Source of the DNA: Schistosoma haematobium
Taxonomy: Eukaryota; Platyhelminthes; Trematoda; Strigeidida; Schistosomatidae
NCBI RefSeq assembly: GCF_000699445.3
Contig: NC_067196.1
Location: 42,313,806-42,377,805 of the forward strand
Direction: 5' to 3'
Length of the DNA: 64,000 nt
The translations under genes and the position numbers were made by a program. The notes under the pieces were generated by a model that worked only from the letters and a program-made list of their open reading frames with translations, made no database searches and was not told the DNA's origin. Positions within the stretch are counted from its first letter, which is position 1; each line of letters opens with the position of its first letter. This document shows, piece by piece, positions 1 through 12,250 of the stretch.

Positions 1-2713
1 CAAGAGTGGTTAGATTGCTGTTCTCCGTGTTGTATTTGAGGGACTTGGTTTTCTCCTTGTGTATGCTGAGGCCTACTGATGCAGAGACTGCTGCTACACT
101 GGCTGTCTGTATCTGCATCGGTTCGTGTGTATGCGATAAAAGGGCTAGGTCATTTGCGAAGTCCGAATCGTCTAATTGATTCTGAGCTGTCCAATGTATT
201 CCGTGTTTTCTTTCAGATGTCGAGGTCCTCATGATCCAGTCGACCACCAGAAGAAAGAGGAAGGGAGAGAGTAAACATCCTTGTCTGACTCCGTTCCTTA
301 CTTGGAATGCGTCTGTCATCTGTCCTCCATGCATGACCTTGCACTGTAGTCCGTCGTATGAGTTCCAGATAACGTTGACAATCTTCTCAGAAACTCCATG
401 GTGTCGAAGAAGTTTCCGTAACATTCTCCTATCTACACTGTCAAACGCCTTCTCATAGTCAATGAAGTTGGTGTATAGTGACGAGTTTCATTCAACTGAT
501 TGTTTGGCGATGATCCGTAGTGTTGCAATTCGGTCTGTGAATAACCGGTCCTTACGAATCCAGCTTGTTGATCTCGAAGTTGAGCATCTACCGCATTTTT
601 CATCCAGTTCAGCAAAACTCTGTTAAAGACCTTCCCTGGTACTGGCAGTAGTATGAAGCCTCTTTAGTTTTCACATTTGCTCAGATCTCCTTTCTTTGAA
701 ATGTTGATGGGATGTCCTTCTTTCCAGTCCATCGGCACTTGTTCCTCTTCCCAAATCTTTTTGAATAGAAGGTGATGCATGCTTGCAGTTACTTCGATGT
801 CTGACTTCAGTGCTTCAGCTGGTATATTGTCGGGTCCTGCTGCATTCCCGTTCTTGATTTGTCTGATGACCATTCTGATTTCTTCCGTCGTTGGTGGATT
901 GACATCCATGTGAAGATCTGTGTGCGCTGCTTCGATGTCCGGTGGATTCGTTTGAGCCGGCCTATTCAGGAGTTTCTCCAAATACTCTACCCATCTGTTC
1001 CGCTGTTGTTGAATTTCAGTGATTGGCTTGCCTTCTTTGTCCTTGACCAGTCTCTCTGGTTTACTGTATTTCCCTGCTAGTTTCTTCTTTGCATCGTAAA
1101 GTTGGTTCGTATTTCCTTCCCTTGCAGCTTTTCCCACCGTCGTTGCTAGTTCTTTCACGTATTTCTTCCTGTCGGCTCTAATGCTCCTCTTCACTTGCAT
1201 GTTTGCTCCTATGTATTCAGCTTGTGCTTGGACTTTCTCTGCTCGTGTTCGGTTGTTATTAATTGCTGTATTCTCGTTCTTCCTTTCTTTGATCTTGTCC
1301 AATGTTTCTATAGAGATCCATTCCTTATGATGGTGTTTCTTTAGACCCAGAACCTCTTGACACGTCGAAGTTAATGCTTTTTTGATACCTTTCCAGTTGT
1401 CCTCCATAGTAGTATCTTCTTCTTTCAGTAGATCTTGTAAGGTTTGGAACCTGTTGTTGAGAGCTATCTTGAATTCATTGAGTTTGTCAGTATCTCGAAG
1501 GAAGGCTGTATTGAACCTTTGTAGTGTTGTTTGTCCAGTTGTCAAGTTTTCTTTAGACTCAGTTTAAAATTGGCTACAACTAGATGGTGATCTGAATCTA
1601 TATCAGCTCCTCTCCTGGTTCTCACATCTTCGATTGTCCTTCGGAATTTTTTGTTGATGCAAATATGATCTATCTGGTTCTCTGTAGTGTGATCTGGTGG
1701 GATCCATGTAGCCTTGTGTATACACTTGTGTGGAAATATTGTGCCCCCTATGACCAATTTGTTGAATGCACACAGATTTGCAAATCTTTCCCCATTTTCG
1801 TTTCTCTCTCCCAGTTCGTCCATGTCGTCCCATGATATCTTCATATCCGGTGTTGTCTATACCGACTTTGACATTTAGATCTCCCTTTAGAATGGTGAGG
1901 TCGTTTCTTGGGCACTTCTCTAGGATTGACTGCAGCCGCTCGTAGAATTGATCTTTAATGTCGTCGTTGCTACCATTGGTGGGTGCATAACATTGAACAA
2001 TAGTCATTGTGATCCCCTCCTTCTTTGCTTTTAATGATGTTTTGATGATTGTGGATCCGTGAGATTCCCATCCCACAAGTGCATTTCATGCTACTTTGGA
2101 CAGCATAAGAGCAACTCCCTGAGTGTGTGGAGCATTTTCCTATTCATGACTGGTGTATATTAGCATCTCTCTCGTATTTAGCCTTTGTTGTCCAGCTTGG
2201 GTCCAATGGGTTTCGCTGATTCCCAGTACTGCCAAGTTGTATCTCCTCATTTCCGTTGCTATTTGACTGGTCTTCCCGGTCTCCCACATTGTTCGGACGT
2301 TCCATTTACCTACAAAAATTGTTGCTCTCGTTGTTAGAAAGGACATCGGCCTCGTGGCTTCCGAAGGAACTCGGCTTTCACCATGAGGCGTCATAATTCT
2401 TCTAAATGAAGACCTTCTAACTTTCAGGGCAGAGTTTAAATTGTTTGAATAATTTTTTCTGGTTAGCGTTTTATAATATTTATAATATAAATTAGATGAT
2501 GTAAGTTATAATAATACACTTTTTACAATGTGTATTAAAACAAGTTGAAATTTTGTTATGAGTTATAACACAAGAACATTCTTTTTTCCTGGTTAGCATT
2601 TTTTTTGGCGAGTTATTTTTCTACGGAATGGGGTCGCTAACCCAATGCCCAACCTCACTCCTTTACCCGGGCTTGGGACCGGCAGTAACTCTAGAAGAGC
2701 TACGGGCGGAGTT
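1..2713 (-). mobile_element. RTE-type non-LTR retrotransposon, 5' part (copy 1)
   Basis: Read on the minus strand, the element starts at about 2713 with a short 5' leader (2395-2713). An APE-type endonuclease follows from about 2394 down to 1560, seen as a WNVRTM start motif, GISETHW, a GDLNVK motif and a terminal SDHHLV. A linker and the start of reverse transcriptase follow (1545-664, one 293-aa open frame ending NAAGPDNIPAEALKSD and KKGDLS). The frame is then broken by a stop where sister copies read NYRGI (about 664) and by a frameshift near 500-560, after QAGF. The RT continues to base 1, so the 3' end lies outside the window. The endonuclease also sits in two overlapping frames. This copy is dead. 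Clade assignment rests on domain order and RT style; RTE is most likely. Confidence 0.9.
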
Positions 2714-3177
2714 CTGGTTGTTCTACCCTCTTTTAAATATAGATGGGTGGTTTAACTTTAGTTTAGACTCCACTGAAGAAATAAACGGGTCTAGTCATCA
2801 TTCTGGGTGTGCTATGCACGAAAGTTTTAAGACCATATGACTTCAGAAAAGCCATGAATAATTTAAGCAACCACACCATTATAACTCACCACAGAATGGA
2901 TTGAGACAAATAACAGCCAAAAAACTAGCTTATTATTTCGATTTCAGTCTATAAATACAAATACGCTGGTAGAAGCTTTCTACAAGTCGAAGACATAATG
3001 TAACGTGCTGAACTTGAATATGTAGTTTCTCACAAGAGTAATAGAGCAGTCCAATACCCTGAATGATCACCCTAATACAAGTATAAGAACGGATGAACGT
3101 TAGTAAATTAGCAGCATAAAATATGAGTGCAGGATAATGGTCTTAGTCGGTATAAATGCATATACCTATGTTACTAG
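2714..3177. other. Intergenic, no gene seen
   Basis: AT-rich sequence upstream of the RTE 5' end. I see no coding frame, tRNA head or terminal repeat. Confidence 0.5.
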
Positions 3178-3345
3178 TATAGCAGACCTAATCTAAAATT
3201 TTAGACTTGCCATAATGTGATTATTCAATCTAAGAGGCCTAACGTGAAAGTCATATCATTGTTTATACCGAATCGTCCAACCGTGACATTCAGTAATATG
3301 CTCTTCAAGGCTTCTGAAGAACATTTTTTGGGCTGCGTATAGAGC
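3178..3345 (+). repeat. Direct repeat, copy A (about 165 bp)
   Basis: This stretch, from GACCTAATCT to TTGGGCTG, recurs in the same orientation at 5214-5372 with roughly 80% identity by eye. The similarity stops abruptly at both ends. It could be a decayed LTR pair or two copies of a dispersed repeat; no coding sequence in between supports an autonomous element. Confidence 0.55.
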
Positions 3346-5213
3346 AATATATATTTATTATGGGAAAAACGAAATTACTTAAATGGCGGCGCCTGAATAG
3401 CGAAGCCGTGCCATACAAATAAAGTGGCCACGCGCTCACTAATCTTTATATTCTCCAAGTGTTATGTGTTGAATGTAAATCTTCTCACTTATCAAATGTT
3501 TGGCTTAAACGATCGTGCGGTCAAGAAACAACACTACTACACAAGTACTTAAGTTTCCTGTAGGGGATTTGTGTGTACAAAGCATCGAGTTTCAGTTTAT
3601 ATTTACCAACAAATCTTGCATTGAAAATTATGTGAATCTGATAATTCATACGGTTTCATTCGAATCTATCTTCCAAGCCTGTCCACATGAGCTCCTCTGT
3701 GCCCCATACATACCTTTGGGCTAAATGCAATCACGTATCATTCCGCGACTCAACGAGGACTTTACTGTCAAAGTTATTCCAGCTACCTAATTTAGCTACG
3801 AATCGCAATAATCCGGTCACCCTATTTCCCTTTTATCCCGGAAGCTTTTGATTCACATGATGGACTAGATCCAGTACGGCTGACTCGTCACGATGTGACC
3901 ACTTAATCTGCATGATCTTATTTAGATATCATACTGTTGGCTATGAGGACTTGCCAGGACGTATCTTTGAATAACAAGTCAAGTCTATCCGACAGAATAA
4001 CAATACTGAGAGGAATGAGATTCATACAAATTCCTCTCCATGACGTCTTGATAATCTTCTTGTGTCGACATTTTTCTTACCATTATTCCCAACCAAACAC
4101 TTAACGGGTACGGGCTCTCTTAACGTTCTAGTTAGTATCAGACCAAAGACCAACATAACTATGTCAAACAAACTTCAAACATTGCGAAATTAGAATCTTC
4201 AGCGAACATCTGTCAGTGCTAATCAACTGGTCATAGATATTCTGACAAGAAGTATTTATTTTCTACTACGAAGCCATATATTTTAAGTAGACATATGGCT
4301 CACTAAAAGTATGGATGGCGCTTAACTACAGTTAATCGTAAAAACCTCACTACTCCTTACTACTATGAGTCCCTTCTAGGTCGTCATCAGTCAATTTAAC
4401 AATTTTGATGTTTCCAATTTATCATCGTTCAACTGTTTTTTCTTACGTATTTTCTTATCCACCTAACTGACAATCCTTAACTGTTCTGCTTCATGATGTT
4501 TGGTTACTCATCTATCGCTGTCATCTCTAAAATACAAAATTATCCTGCAATATTCACTAATAATTAACTTCATAGCTGTGTGATACAGTAGATAGTAAAC
4601 CATTAACACAGAATCTATAACTATCTTACTGGCTTGCGAAATGGTACTAGATGTGATGGTGTATTTAAATAAGGTGTGAAACATAGGACTCATATAAAAG
4701 CACTACTAAAACACACTGCAACCGGAAATTGGAAATTAGACAGGTAGTGTCTGAAATAAAAGACACTAAGGGATAGTCTATAGTTCAAATTAGGGTAAAA
4801 TGTTTAATGAAGAAATATGACAAAGAATTGGATCCAGACATTTATTCTGTTGTTGCTCACATTGATTGCTAACCTATGTGTATTTACGTTGGTTGATGTC
4901 ACAGCAAACCTATTCCACCGAATACTGCTAAAGAGTATCAGTGAAACTGTATAGCTTATCCTAAATCAAGTTGATCAGTTTTTGGTATCGATCCAGTTGT
5001 TAAGCTTTCTCTCAATAGTAATCAATATTACAGTAGAACCATATATGTGAGCACTAATCAACATATTAACAGAATAATGAGTTAACATGAGTAGAAACCA
5101 CTCACTAAAGCTGAGGATAGTATGAGAATTAACAAAAAGCTGCATTTCTCTAGTTGGGCTGATCAATGTCAGATTAATGTCTAGGTCAACAATCAAGCGC
5201 CTACCTACTCCGC
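3346..5213. other. Sequence between the two direct repeats, no gene seen
   Basis: Only short open frames of 60-75 codons without recognisable motifs occur here. Confidence 0.45.
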
Positions 5214-5372
5214 TAGCGTAATAGACCTAATCTTAAATTTTAGACTTGCCATAATATGATTACCTAATCTAGAAAGTCTAATATGGAAGTCACATCATTG
5301 TCTATAGTGACTTGTCCTACGTGACATTCAGCAGTATGCTTTTTAAGACTTCCGAAGAACAAATGTGGGCTG
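5214..5372 (+). repeat. Direct repeat, copy B
   Basis: Partner of the repeat at 3178-3345. It shares the landmarks TTTTAGACTTGCCATAAT and GTGACATTCAGYARTATGCT, then diverges. Confidence 0.55.
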
Positions 5373-7505
5373 TTCCTTCTCTTTTCAGTTTCCCCCATTC
5401 ACATAACCTTGTAGGTATTAGTCTCCCTACTACTTGGTTTTTTCTTTGAATTAACTGGATGCACTTGTGTAACAGTCGATTTGACAAAAGGAACTAAATT
5501 TAAGCGATCATACCTTAAATTTTACATCATAAATGGCTCACTTCAAGCAGTCATAAGTACGTTCTACTCTGCTACATGTCTTTTTCTCTTTCCGTTTATT
5601 TTTCAGCTACACCACGGTACATAGTCGCAGACACTCAAATAGGACATGCAACTGTTTTCTATGTCTTACCCGACACCTCTGATTTATCAAAACGACTTTT
5701 AGTTCTTACGATCAAAAGCCTGCAATATCTTTATATGAAGGATACTGCAATCGCGCGGCAGAGGGTGCAAAATGATCATAAAAAATGCACCGGGTATTGC
5801 TGGGCCGTAGGACAAATCACTCGGTAGCAACTGGTCGGCACATAGTGAGTAATAAAAATTACTGGAACGTTGACTGAATGTAAAACGGCTACCAAAAAAT
5901 AAGAAAGAACGATTTAAGGTTCCAAAGTTCTGTCAGATCATACTGAGATAAATAGTTCTGACGAGTGATTGAGTTCCTCGGATAGACAATGTTAATTTTG
6001 CTACAAGTGTAACGATACTACTGTTGTAGCACGATAATTATATTATCAATCGATGATAATGTTTTTACTGCCACTGACTTAAACTATAAAGTCAGACAAT
6101 TTTGTTGAAAGCTTCTGTTCGTGGGTGTCAAACTGTAGTTATATCTATGTTTGTCAGATTAACTGAAAGTACAAAAGTACATCTGTGAAAATAAGTGATT
6201 TTGTCGTACTAAGTTATTGATAACTTTGCGGTCAGGGTTTGAGAATCTGACGATTACTGTTACAATCAGTAAGTGCTGTAGACTTTCGATGGAGGATGAA
6301 AGTGACATGATAAACTTGTTCCTAAAGGATGATAAAGGACGGCTGCTGTTTATAAGTTCAGTAAGTGAACCGAAAAATATCGAAGAGAACATACGAAACC
6401 AAGTTTCATCTTGTACTCATATAAATGATACCGGTGAACAACGCTGTCAGTGTTGGGATTGAGGTGATGGTGACGTTTTCAATTTGCAGGAGATTCACTC
6501 GACTGCGTGAACTGATGATTCACATAAATGATAGTGTCAGACTACCAAGTGAACTGGAAAGGTTTTAAATCGTCAAGTATTTGTAAAGCTGATTGATGTA
6601 TCAAAATCATCTATTAGGTAACAGCCACAAGGAAGCAATATGTCGTAAAATAAAGAAAGCAGGACGTCAAAGTTAAAAAGTTGCAATAGTTTGGATCCGT
6701 CATAACGTCACATCGAAATAACATTTTTCTTATGTGTACTGACAGTTGTGCTGAACATCGATTTGGGCATTATTTTTATAACAGTAGAATGAGTAATTAC
6801 AAAAATATACGGATATTTCGGTAGGGTTCGTGGATAATTCCAGAGATCGGTCAGATCTTTTCAAAACTCGAAAACAGAAAGAAGATAATTTATATGCAAT
6901 GAGGAATTCAAGTCATGGTTTACTATGTGAGCTGACATTAAATGCAAAGCATATGGTAAACATTAATAAAGCGTAACCATCTGTGTAACCAAAGTTTGGA
7001 AGCTGCAGAAACTCAGTCGTTTTGTAAAAAACTTATGCAGAAAGCTTACATAGTATTAAAAACACATTACATACAGTAGCACGACGACGTATCTAGCTAA
7101 TACTTAGACTGAGATCACTTGTATACATTCAAAACGTTTAACCTCGATTGGTTGACTTACGAGGCATAAATACGCATGATTTCGACTGAAGCTTGTCTGG
7201 AATAATAAGATATATGACTTTTCTGTGTTAAGTTAACTAGGAAATGTTATTAGGCATCATAAACATAGAACAAAATAACCTTATACAATCATAAACTCGT
7301 TTGGGTTGCGATCGCTTCCAAGTAATGGACATTCGAAGTAGACAGTAGTTCGAGGTTTGATTATATACAGGGTATTTTTGATTTAATTCTCGGTTTATTA
7401 CAGCGCTGTTAACTAAATTTGTATATGTCCAAAATAATGCGTAGCATTGCTTGACGAATAATTTAAACGAAATCTACGATCTAGATGGTGGTTGGAGGTA
7501 GTCAA

Positions 7506-7562
7506 CAGGAAACCCTGGACCCGGGTTTCGTGCTACTTGGCACTCGTCAGCAAGGTGTACCT
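7506..7562 (-). ncRNA. Hammerhead ribozyme (SINE-borne, left unit)
   Basis: On the minus strand this reads core CTGACGA (7550-7544), stem II GTGC/GCAC closing a CAAGTA loop, conserved GAAA (7529-7526), a short stem III CCCGGG, the GTC cleavage triplet, and stem I CCTTG/CAGGG. All invariant core bases of the hammerhead consensus are present. It is the mirror image of the copy at 7896-7952. Confidence 0.85.
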
Positions 7563-7636
7563 GTAATCTTGAGGGAACTGGTGCTCCCTGGCGGATTCGA
7601 TCTCGTGTCACCCAGCTTCACAGTCAGAGACGTTAC

Positions 7637-7647
7637 CACTGAGCTAT
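7637..7647 (-). promoter_or_regulatory. Pol III A box, left SINE unit
   Basis: TAGCTCAGTGG on the minus strand fits the internal A-box consensus. The partner B box GATCGAATCC lies at 7602-7593. Together they form a type 2 pol III promoter in a tRNA-derived head. Confidence 0.75.
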
Positions 7648-7811
7648 CCGAGCCGTGACTAACCTCCTGTAGGACTGAGATGTAATCACAATTCATTGAT
7701 CACTGGGTGGTGACCAATGTCATGCTTGTCTAGTCCTTATTAGTGCAGATCGAATGCTATCGATCATGTTGCAATGTGGCCACCAGTCTAGGAGGTTAGT
7801 CACGGCTCGGA

Positions 7812-7865
7812 TAGCTCAGTGGTAACGTCTCTGACTGTGAAGCTGGGTGACACGAGATCGAATCC
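7812..7865 (+). promoter_or_regulatory. Pol III A and B boxes, right SINE unit
   Basis: A box TAGCTCAGTGG at 7812-7822 and B box GATCGAATCC at 7856-7865, at normal tRNA spacing. The anticodon stem does not pair well, so this is a tRNA-derived SINE head and not a functional tRNA gene. Confidence 0.75.
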
Positions 7866-7895
7866 GCCAGGGAGCACCAGTTCCCTCAAGATTAC

Positions 7896-7952
7896 AGGTA
7901 CACCTTGCTGACGAGTGCCAAGTAGCACGAAACCCGGGTCCAGGGTTTCCTG
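7896..7952 (+). ncRNA. Hammerhead ribozyme (SINE-borne, right unit)
   Basis: Core CTGACGA at 7908-7914; stem II GTGC (7915-7918) and GCAC (7925-7928) around CAAGTA; GAAA at 7929-7932; stem III CCCGGG (7933-7938); GTC with predicted cleavage after C7940; stem I CCTTG (7903-7907) with CAGGG (7941-7945). The invariant core is intact, so self-cleavage is plausible. The layout matches the hammerheads known from schistosome Sm-alpha SINEs. Confidence 0.88.
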
Positions 7953-8665
7953 TTGTCTACCTCCAACCACCATCTAAATCTCAATACATAGTGCCCGCAG
8001 TGTCGGGTCACCTAGACTGGTGGCCACATTGCAACATGATCGATAGCATTCGATCTGCACTAATAAGGACTAGACAAGCATGACATTGGTCACCACCCAG
8101 TGATCAATGAATTGTGAAATCTACGATCGCACGGAATTTGTAGTTCAGACTCACCGTAAGTTTCTGATATTAGTATATTCTGTTTGACCATGGAACCCAG
8201 CAATAGCAAATTAAGCAGGCAGTGGTCAGGTAAGTAGAGCATTTCGGTGGGTAGTTTCTGACGGAAGATAATTGATAGTGATCAAGCAGAAAGATGACTG
8301 TACAATCGACAGTTAATCTTATTTTGCTTATACAAGAGTATAAATCATGGACATATGTGCATTCGGGTTGCCTTGTGGTTGCGCTTACGAATGGTTGATA
8401 TTTTAACAGACAATACATAGGAGCATTTGCCTTCTGCTAATGCTTGTTGAAGAACCACGATAACCGATTGTAGTTGTAGTTGATTGGTTAGTTTTATCGA
8501 TTGAATCAATTAATTAAGTTTAAATATCGATCAACATTGATATGAAGCAACGAATGTTCACAGTAATCGATTAACATAGACGACGATAAAAATGAAGAAT
8601 AAACATATAATGCGATAAAAATGATTATAGTGGTAGGTGGCGTCATTCGAAGTCTTGCTCACCAG

Positions 8666-9051
8666 TGTAGATGACTAATGTAGATCCTCTGTGTCGACTA
8701 ATTGGAGGCCTACTGTAGTTACACGGGGATGGTGTGAACAACCATCTAATGTCGGAGTCACACCTCAATGTTAGTCCCTAACGTGGATTACTTTTTCATC
8801 GTTGGCAGGCACTGTGGCTGCTCCGATGATCGTACAACACAAACGACGCCATCACATAAATATATTACTAAGAGTAGGTACAAGGAACAGGATGAGATAA
8901 CCGCTGCATGAACTAGCCAATAGTGTGCGATTAATTGCCACTAGTTGGTTGCCCTTAACCTGGAAGAGGATCGGTGAACTGTTCGACACTCAGTGACCCG
9001 ACCGTTGTATGATTTGGCTAGGGCCCAGTGACATTTTATACTGGGCGATAA
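8666..9051 (-). repeat. LTR of the old LTR-type element
   Basis: About 386 bp. It aligns over its whole length with the 384-bp LTRs at 56527 and 59194, including the CTAGCCAAATCAT block near one end and the terminal CTACA (TGTAG on the + strand at 8666). Confidence 0.75.
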
Positions 9052-11079
9052 GTAATATACCAAACGTGGGGTTTCTGAGTAAGCTCTGGAGCATCTGCTA
9101 AAATATTTTTTAATGCAAACAGCCTTGGAAATGATTTGTATGATTTCTAGTTCTTCAGTTTTCCGATGAAAACTGGGTACTATAAGAGGTGCCTACTCTT
9201 TTCACACGTTAGTCTTATTATCAAAAATCTGCAATGGACTCATAAAAGGACTTAGTCAAGAAAACTGTGGGCGAAGCGGACAATACCAATCGTAAACGGA
9301 TATTATCACTGTAAACTAAAATGGCTGTATACGGATTAGATAACGATGATAAAGTGACGCACCAAACAATGTAGTATGCTCAATGAAAAAATACTGACAA
9401 CGTTTATGTAAGAAATGTTATTCGAGAACTCTTTCTAGGATAACCACCACAAATGAAGTTTATTCGATTAACGAGTTTTCCACTATATAGTTGTCATCCA
9501 CAACGCGAAGCAACATACAAACCCGAGAGCATTAGTAGACTATAATCCAGGTCAAGAGTCCCATGTGGTGTAGAGCGGCATATGAGGATGTTATAACACT
9601 ATTTTATTCCTTAATCACCGACCGTGGGAAATAAAACAGAAAAGTGAATAATAATGACAATATATTTCTTCATAACCAGGTACACACGATTTTTACAGGC
9701 ATGATCTACAAATTACAACATTTGTTGGCTCACAAAATGCTTCCCAACTTATTAAGTTTATAGTTGTTATAAAATGGACTCGTAGAGCGCTTGCTGTAAA
9801 CTATGACCTTGAGGAAACGCGTACGTCATGTTTGTTCCAGACGTCAGAAGTTCCATAGCTGTGCCCTCAGAGCAAGATTCTGAAGAAAGAAAAAGAGAAA
9901 CAGAAGAGCAGCGAGGCACTTGGATATGAACGCCAAACATTGCTTAACATTTTGTAGTAGAACAGACAGAGGTATAATAAATTAGATTAAATTCATATTA
10001 TCTCTTGTTAAACTGAAATGAAGTCAGAGGCTCCATATAAGAGAGTGTAGTAATAAAGAATATTGAGTTGTGATGTTTAACAAGTTGGAGTAAGCTCACA
10101 TGAAGGAAGTGAAGTCAAGGTTGGTACAAGGAAAGCGGCTTATTAGAAGGGAGTGTGTATATAGAATGTGAAGTGTTAAGAATACTTATAACTATATCTT
10201 TTATTGTCTAAGTTTTTCTTTCTTTCTTTCGTCCATCCGATGCCAGCCACACAATCCCAGCGTAAAAGTTCGAGTTAGCAAGTTATAGGTTGTCTTAGTG
10301 GAATAGCTAATCCAGCATAATATTGGAAACGTGAGTCTGAGTGGTGAGCGTAGGAAGACAATCTATATCACAGATTGATTGACTTATTCTCAATCATAAA
10401 GAGCCTGATACATACAAGATGTTCTGCCCCACAAGCACGGATGGATTGAAGTCATCGCCCTAACCATCAATGCTTGCTTGTGATGTTAGGTTCATTTAAG
10501 CTTTTTTTGGATATATGTCATATCTCACACAATCTTCTGTGTTTCACATCCTGTTGGAAAACACTATTTCTATAAGTACCTTTTCACAAGCTTATCAGGA
10601 ATTTACAAGTTATGAACTGTGGGTAAGGCATTGATGTAGTGCTTTAATTGACTATAGTATAAAGTATAGTTTGTCAGTCAGAGTATAAGCATTAAGAAGG
10701 GTGTAATGTGGGATAGTTGTTTATTAAAGCAGGCGGAAAAGTATAGAATTATATGAGTTGTAGATGAGGTGACGAGTGGAGAAATAATATTAATTGCTAG
10801 TCAACATAGTGTACAGAAGACTAAAAAGCTAATGAAGAATAAATGGGAAAAAAACTCACATTGACTTGGTGCTGATGTTATTTTGTGTTGTCATAACCAG
10901 TTGATGGGTAACAGGCTCCATAGATGCAAGACCAGTGGTAGTAGGTAGTCGATTGTGCGGTCCTCTTGACATTTTAGGGTGGTAGTGAGGGTGTCTTGGC
11001 GACCGAGTTCAGTTGAACAGTATCGATAGGTCCAGTGAGTTACCTGTCTACTTCAAGTGAAGAATTAGGTGTTATAACT
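9052..11079. other. Intergenic, no gene seen
   Basis: No supported coding frame. There is a short CTTT-rich tract at about 10214-10231. Old decayed repeats are likely but I could not identify them. Confidence 0.4.
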
Positions 11080-11290
11080 TGTGACTGCAGATTGGATGGT
11101 AGCGAATTATCGATCGGACTAAAGACGCGTAAAACACATGAGAACAACCTAATTCATGATTGGTCTCGCTTCCCTGTCTAGCCCAGCCAGTTGAGTCCAG
11201 AACACAAATCTCAGCCTCTGCAATATGAATCATTATATTTCAAACATACTCTGTTTATATACCAATCAAGCAGACCACAACGTACCATAA
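11080..11290 (+). repeat. Dispersed repeat family R1, copy 1
   Basis: Shares an ordered series of landmarks with 42765-43030 (same strand) and 21835-22030 (opposite strand): ATCGATCGGAC, TAGCCCAGCCAGTT, AGCCTCTGCAA, ATTTCAAACATACT, TTTATATACCAA. Identity looks like 80-85%. It may be a solo LTR or a non-autonomous repeat; I see no coding capacity. Confidence 0.65.
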
Positions 11291-11544
11291 AATAGAAAAT
11301 AACACTTGTACAATATTTGGCCAACAGGAAAATGACACGTGAAATAAATATTAACCAGTAGGGAAACGACACGTGAAATAAGTATTGACCAATAGGAAAA
11401 TGATACCATCCCAAGTCTAAGGATAGCATTAGACTTGACAGAATAATTTTTGGGATATTTTTCTGAATATCCCAACAGTAGGGTGGAAAAAGTAACTAAT
11501 ATAACTGCAAAGTAGGAAAAATAAGGCAAACTGAACTTGATGTC

Positions 11545-12250
11545 CATTTTGGTCTAGACATCTAGAGAGCCTATGATGTCCGAGTGGGGCGCAGATGTGT
11601 TCGTACGTGCTAGATCAGTGCAAGTGAAGGCTTGATCAAGCAGTTTTACAAACGTATGCAATTCATTTTCCATGCGTATTTCGGAGGGAAAACTGTTAAA
11701 TATTATTGCATGCTTGATGAGGATGAAGTTTGCCCAGGTTTTTGATATGTATTTCTCAACTTAGACCGTAGATACTTTGTTTCGAAGTTCGTATTCATGT
11801 GAATCTCGGGCAAGAACTATATTACATGTTGAATAAGTTAGGTTTTTGAGTAGTTTGAGGTAGAGAATCAAATTAGACCTAACCCTTCTTTTCCAAAGGG
11901 GTTCTATTCCTAAGATTTGGCATCGGGCACTGTTGTCAACGACCGATTCAGGTCTAAGCATTTTGCGGGTGAAGTCTCGTTGTATTCCTTCCACCTTTAC
12001 TATATCAGAAAGGCGTAGGTTGGAAAATAAGAACTTGCATTATTCAATGATAGGTCTTACATGAACTTTATAAAGAACGATTTTAGATTCATTTTGACAG
12101 AAATTACGGAGAATGAAGTCAAGCAATTTCCGCATTTTATATGCTTTGGCTGAGATGTGTTCAGAGAAATTAAGACTGTGTGAGTAATGTACTGGTGCCA
12201 GTCTGGGAAGTGTGTTGTTGTTAAGTGTTAGTTTTATTTTAAGAGACGTA
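11545..12250 (-). mobile_element. CR1/jockey-like non-LTR retrotransposon, 3' RT end
   Basis: The minus-strand translation runs from the end of reverse transcriptase into the thumb and C-terminal region, with a YKVHVRPIIE motif, VEGIQRDFTRKM, and ILGIEPLWKRRVRSNLILYL. The longest intact stretch is 11994-11761. Only a few stops interrupt an otherwise continuous frame down to about 11545, so decay is moderate. The catalytic RT motifs lie upstream and are missing, which is typical 5' truncation. Confidence 0.75.

Larger units (their letters stand above)
7482..8115. mobile_element. Inverted hammerhead-SINE composite with 13-bp target duplication
   Basis: The insert is flanked by exact copies of GAAATCTACGATC (7469-7481 and 8116-8128). 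The related LTR element carries the uninterrupted site at about 57428-57440, showing the pre-insertion state. The insert holds a minus-strand tRNA head plus hammerhead (about 7665-7482), a block B (about 7692-7790), a plus-strand tRNA head plus hammerhead (about 7794-7975), a short linker, and the reverse complement of block B (about 8018-8115). The two units share the same circular order but are cut at different points. Pol III boxes are clear in both heads. Confidence 0.85.
5700..9051 (-). mobile_element. Old copy of a non-autonomous LTR-type element, interrupted
   Basis: Read on the minus strand this matches the young element at 56527-59577 in order: LTR (9051-8666), an identical primer-binding-like stretch TGGTGAGCAAGACTTCGAAT directly after it, then the internal region down to about 5700. 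Divergence is roughly 20-30% by eye, but the primer-binding stretch is unchanged. No second LTR is visible at the low-coordinate end, so the copy is 3'-incomplete. A 634-bp SINE composite (7482-8115) splits it. A sense-strand ORF at 6392-6159 (77 codons) has a counterpart in the young copy. No gag or pol domain is recognisable. Confidence 0.75.

Noticed and set aside
7801..7875. Functional tRNA gene
   Set aside because: The A and B boxes are good, but the anticodon stem does not pair and a hammerhead and SINE tail follow; it is a SINE head, present twice in inverted form.
7847..8083. 78-codon ORF
   Set aside because: It overlaps the B box and ribozyme of the SINE; the frame is incidental.
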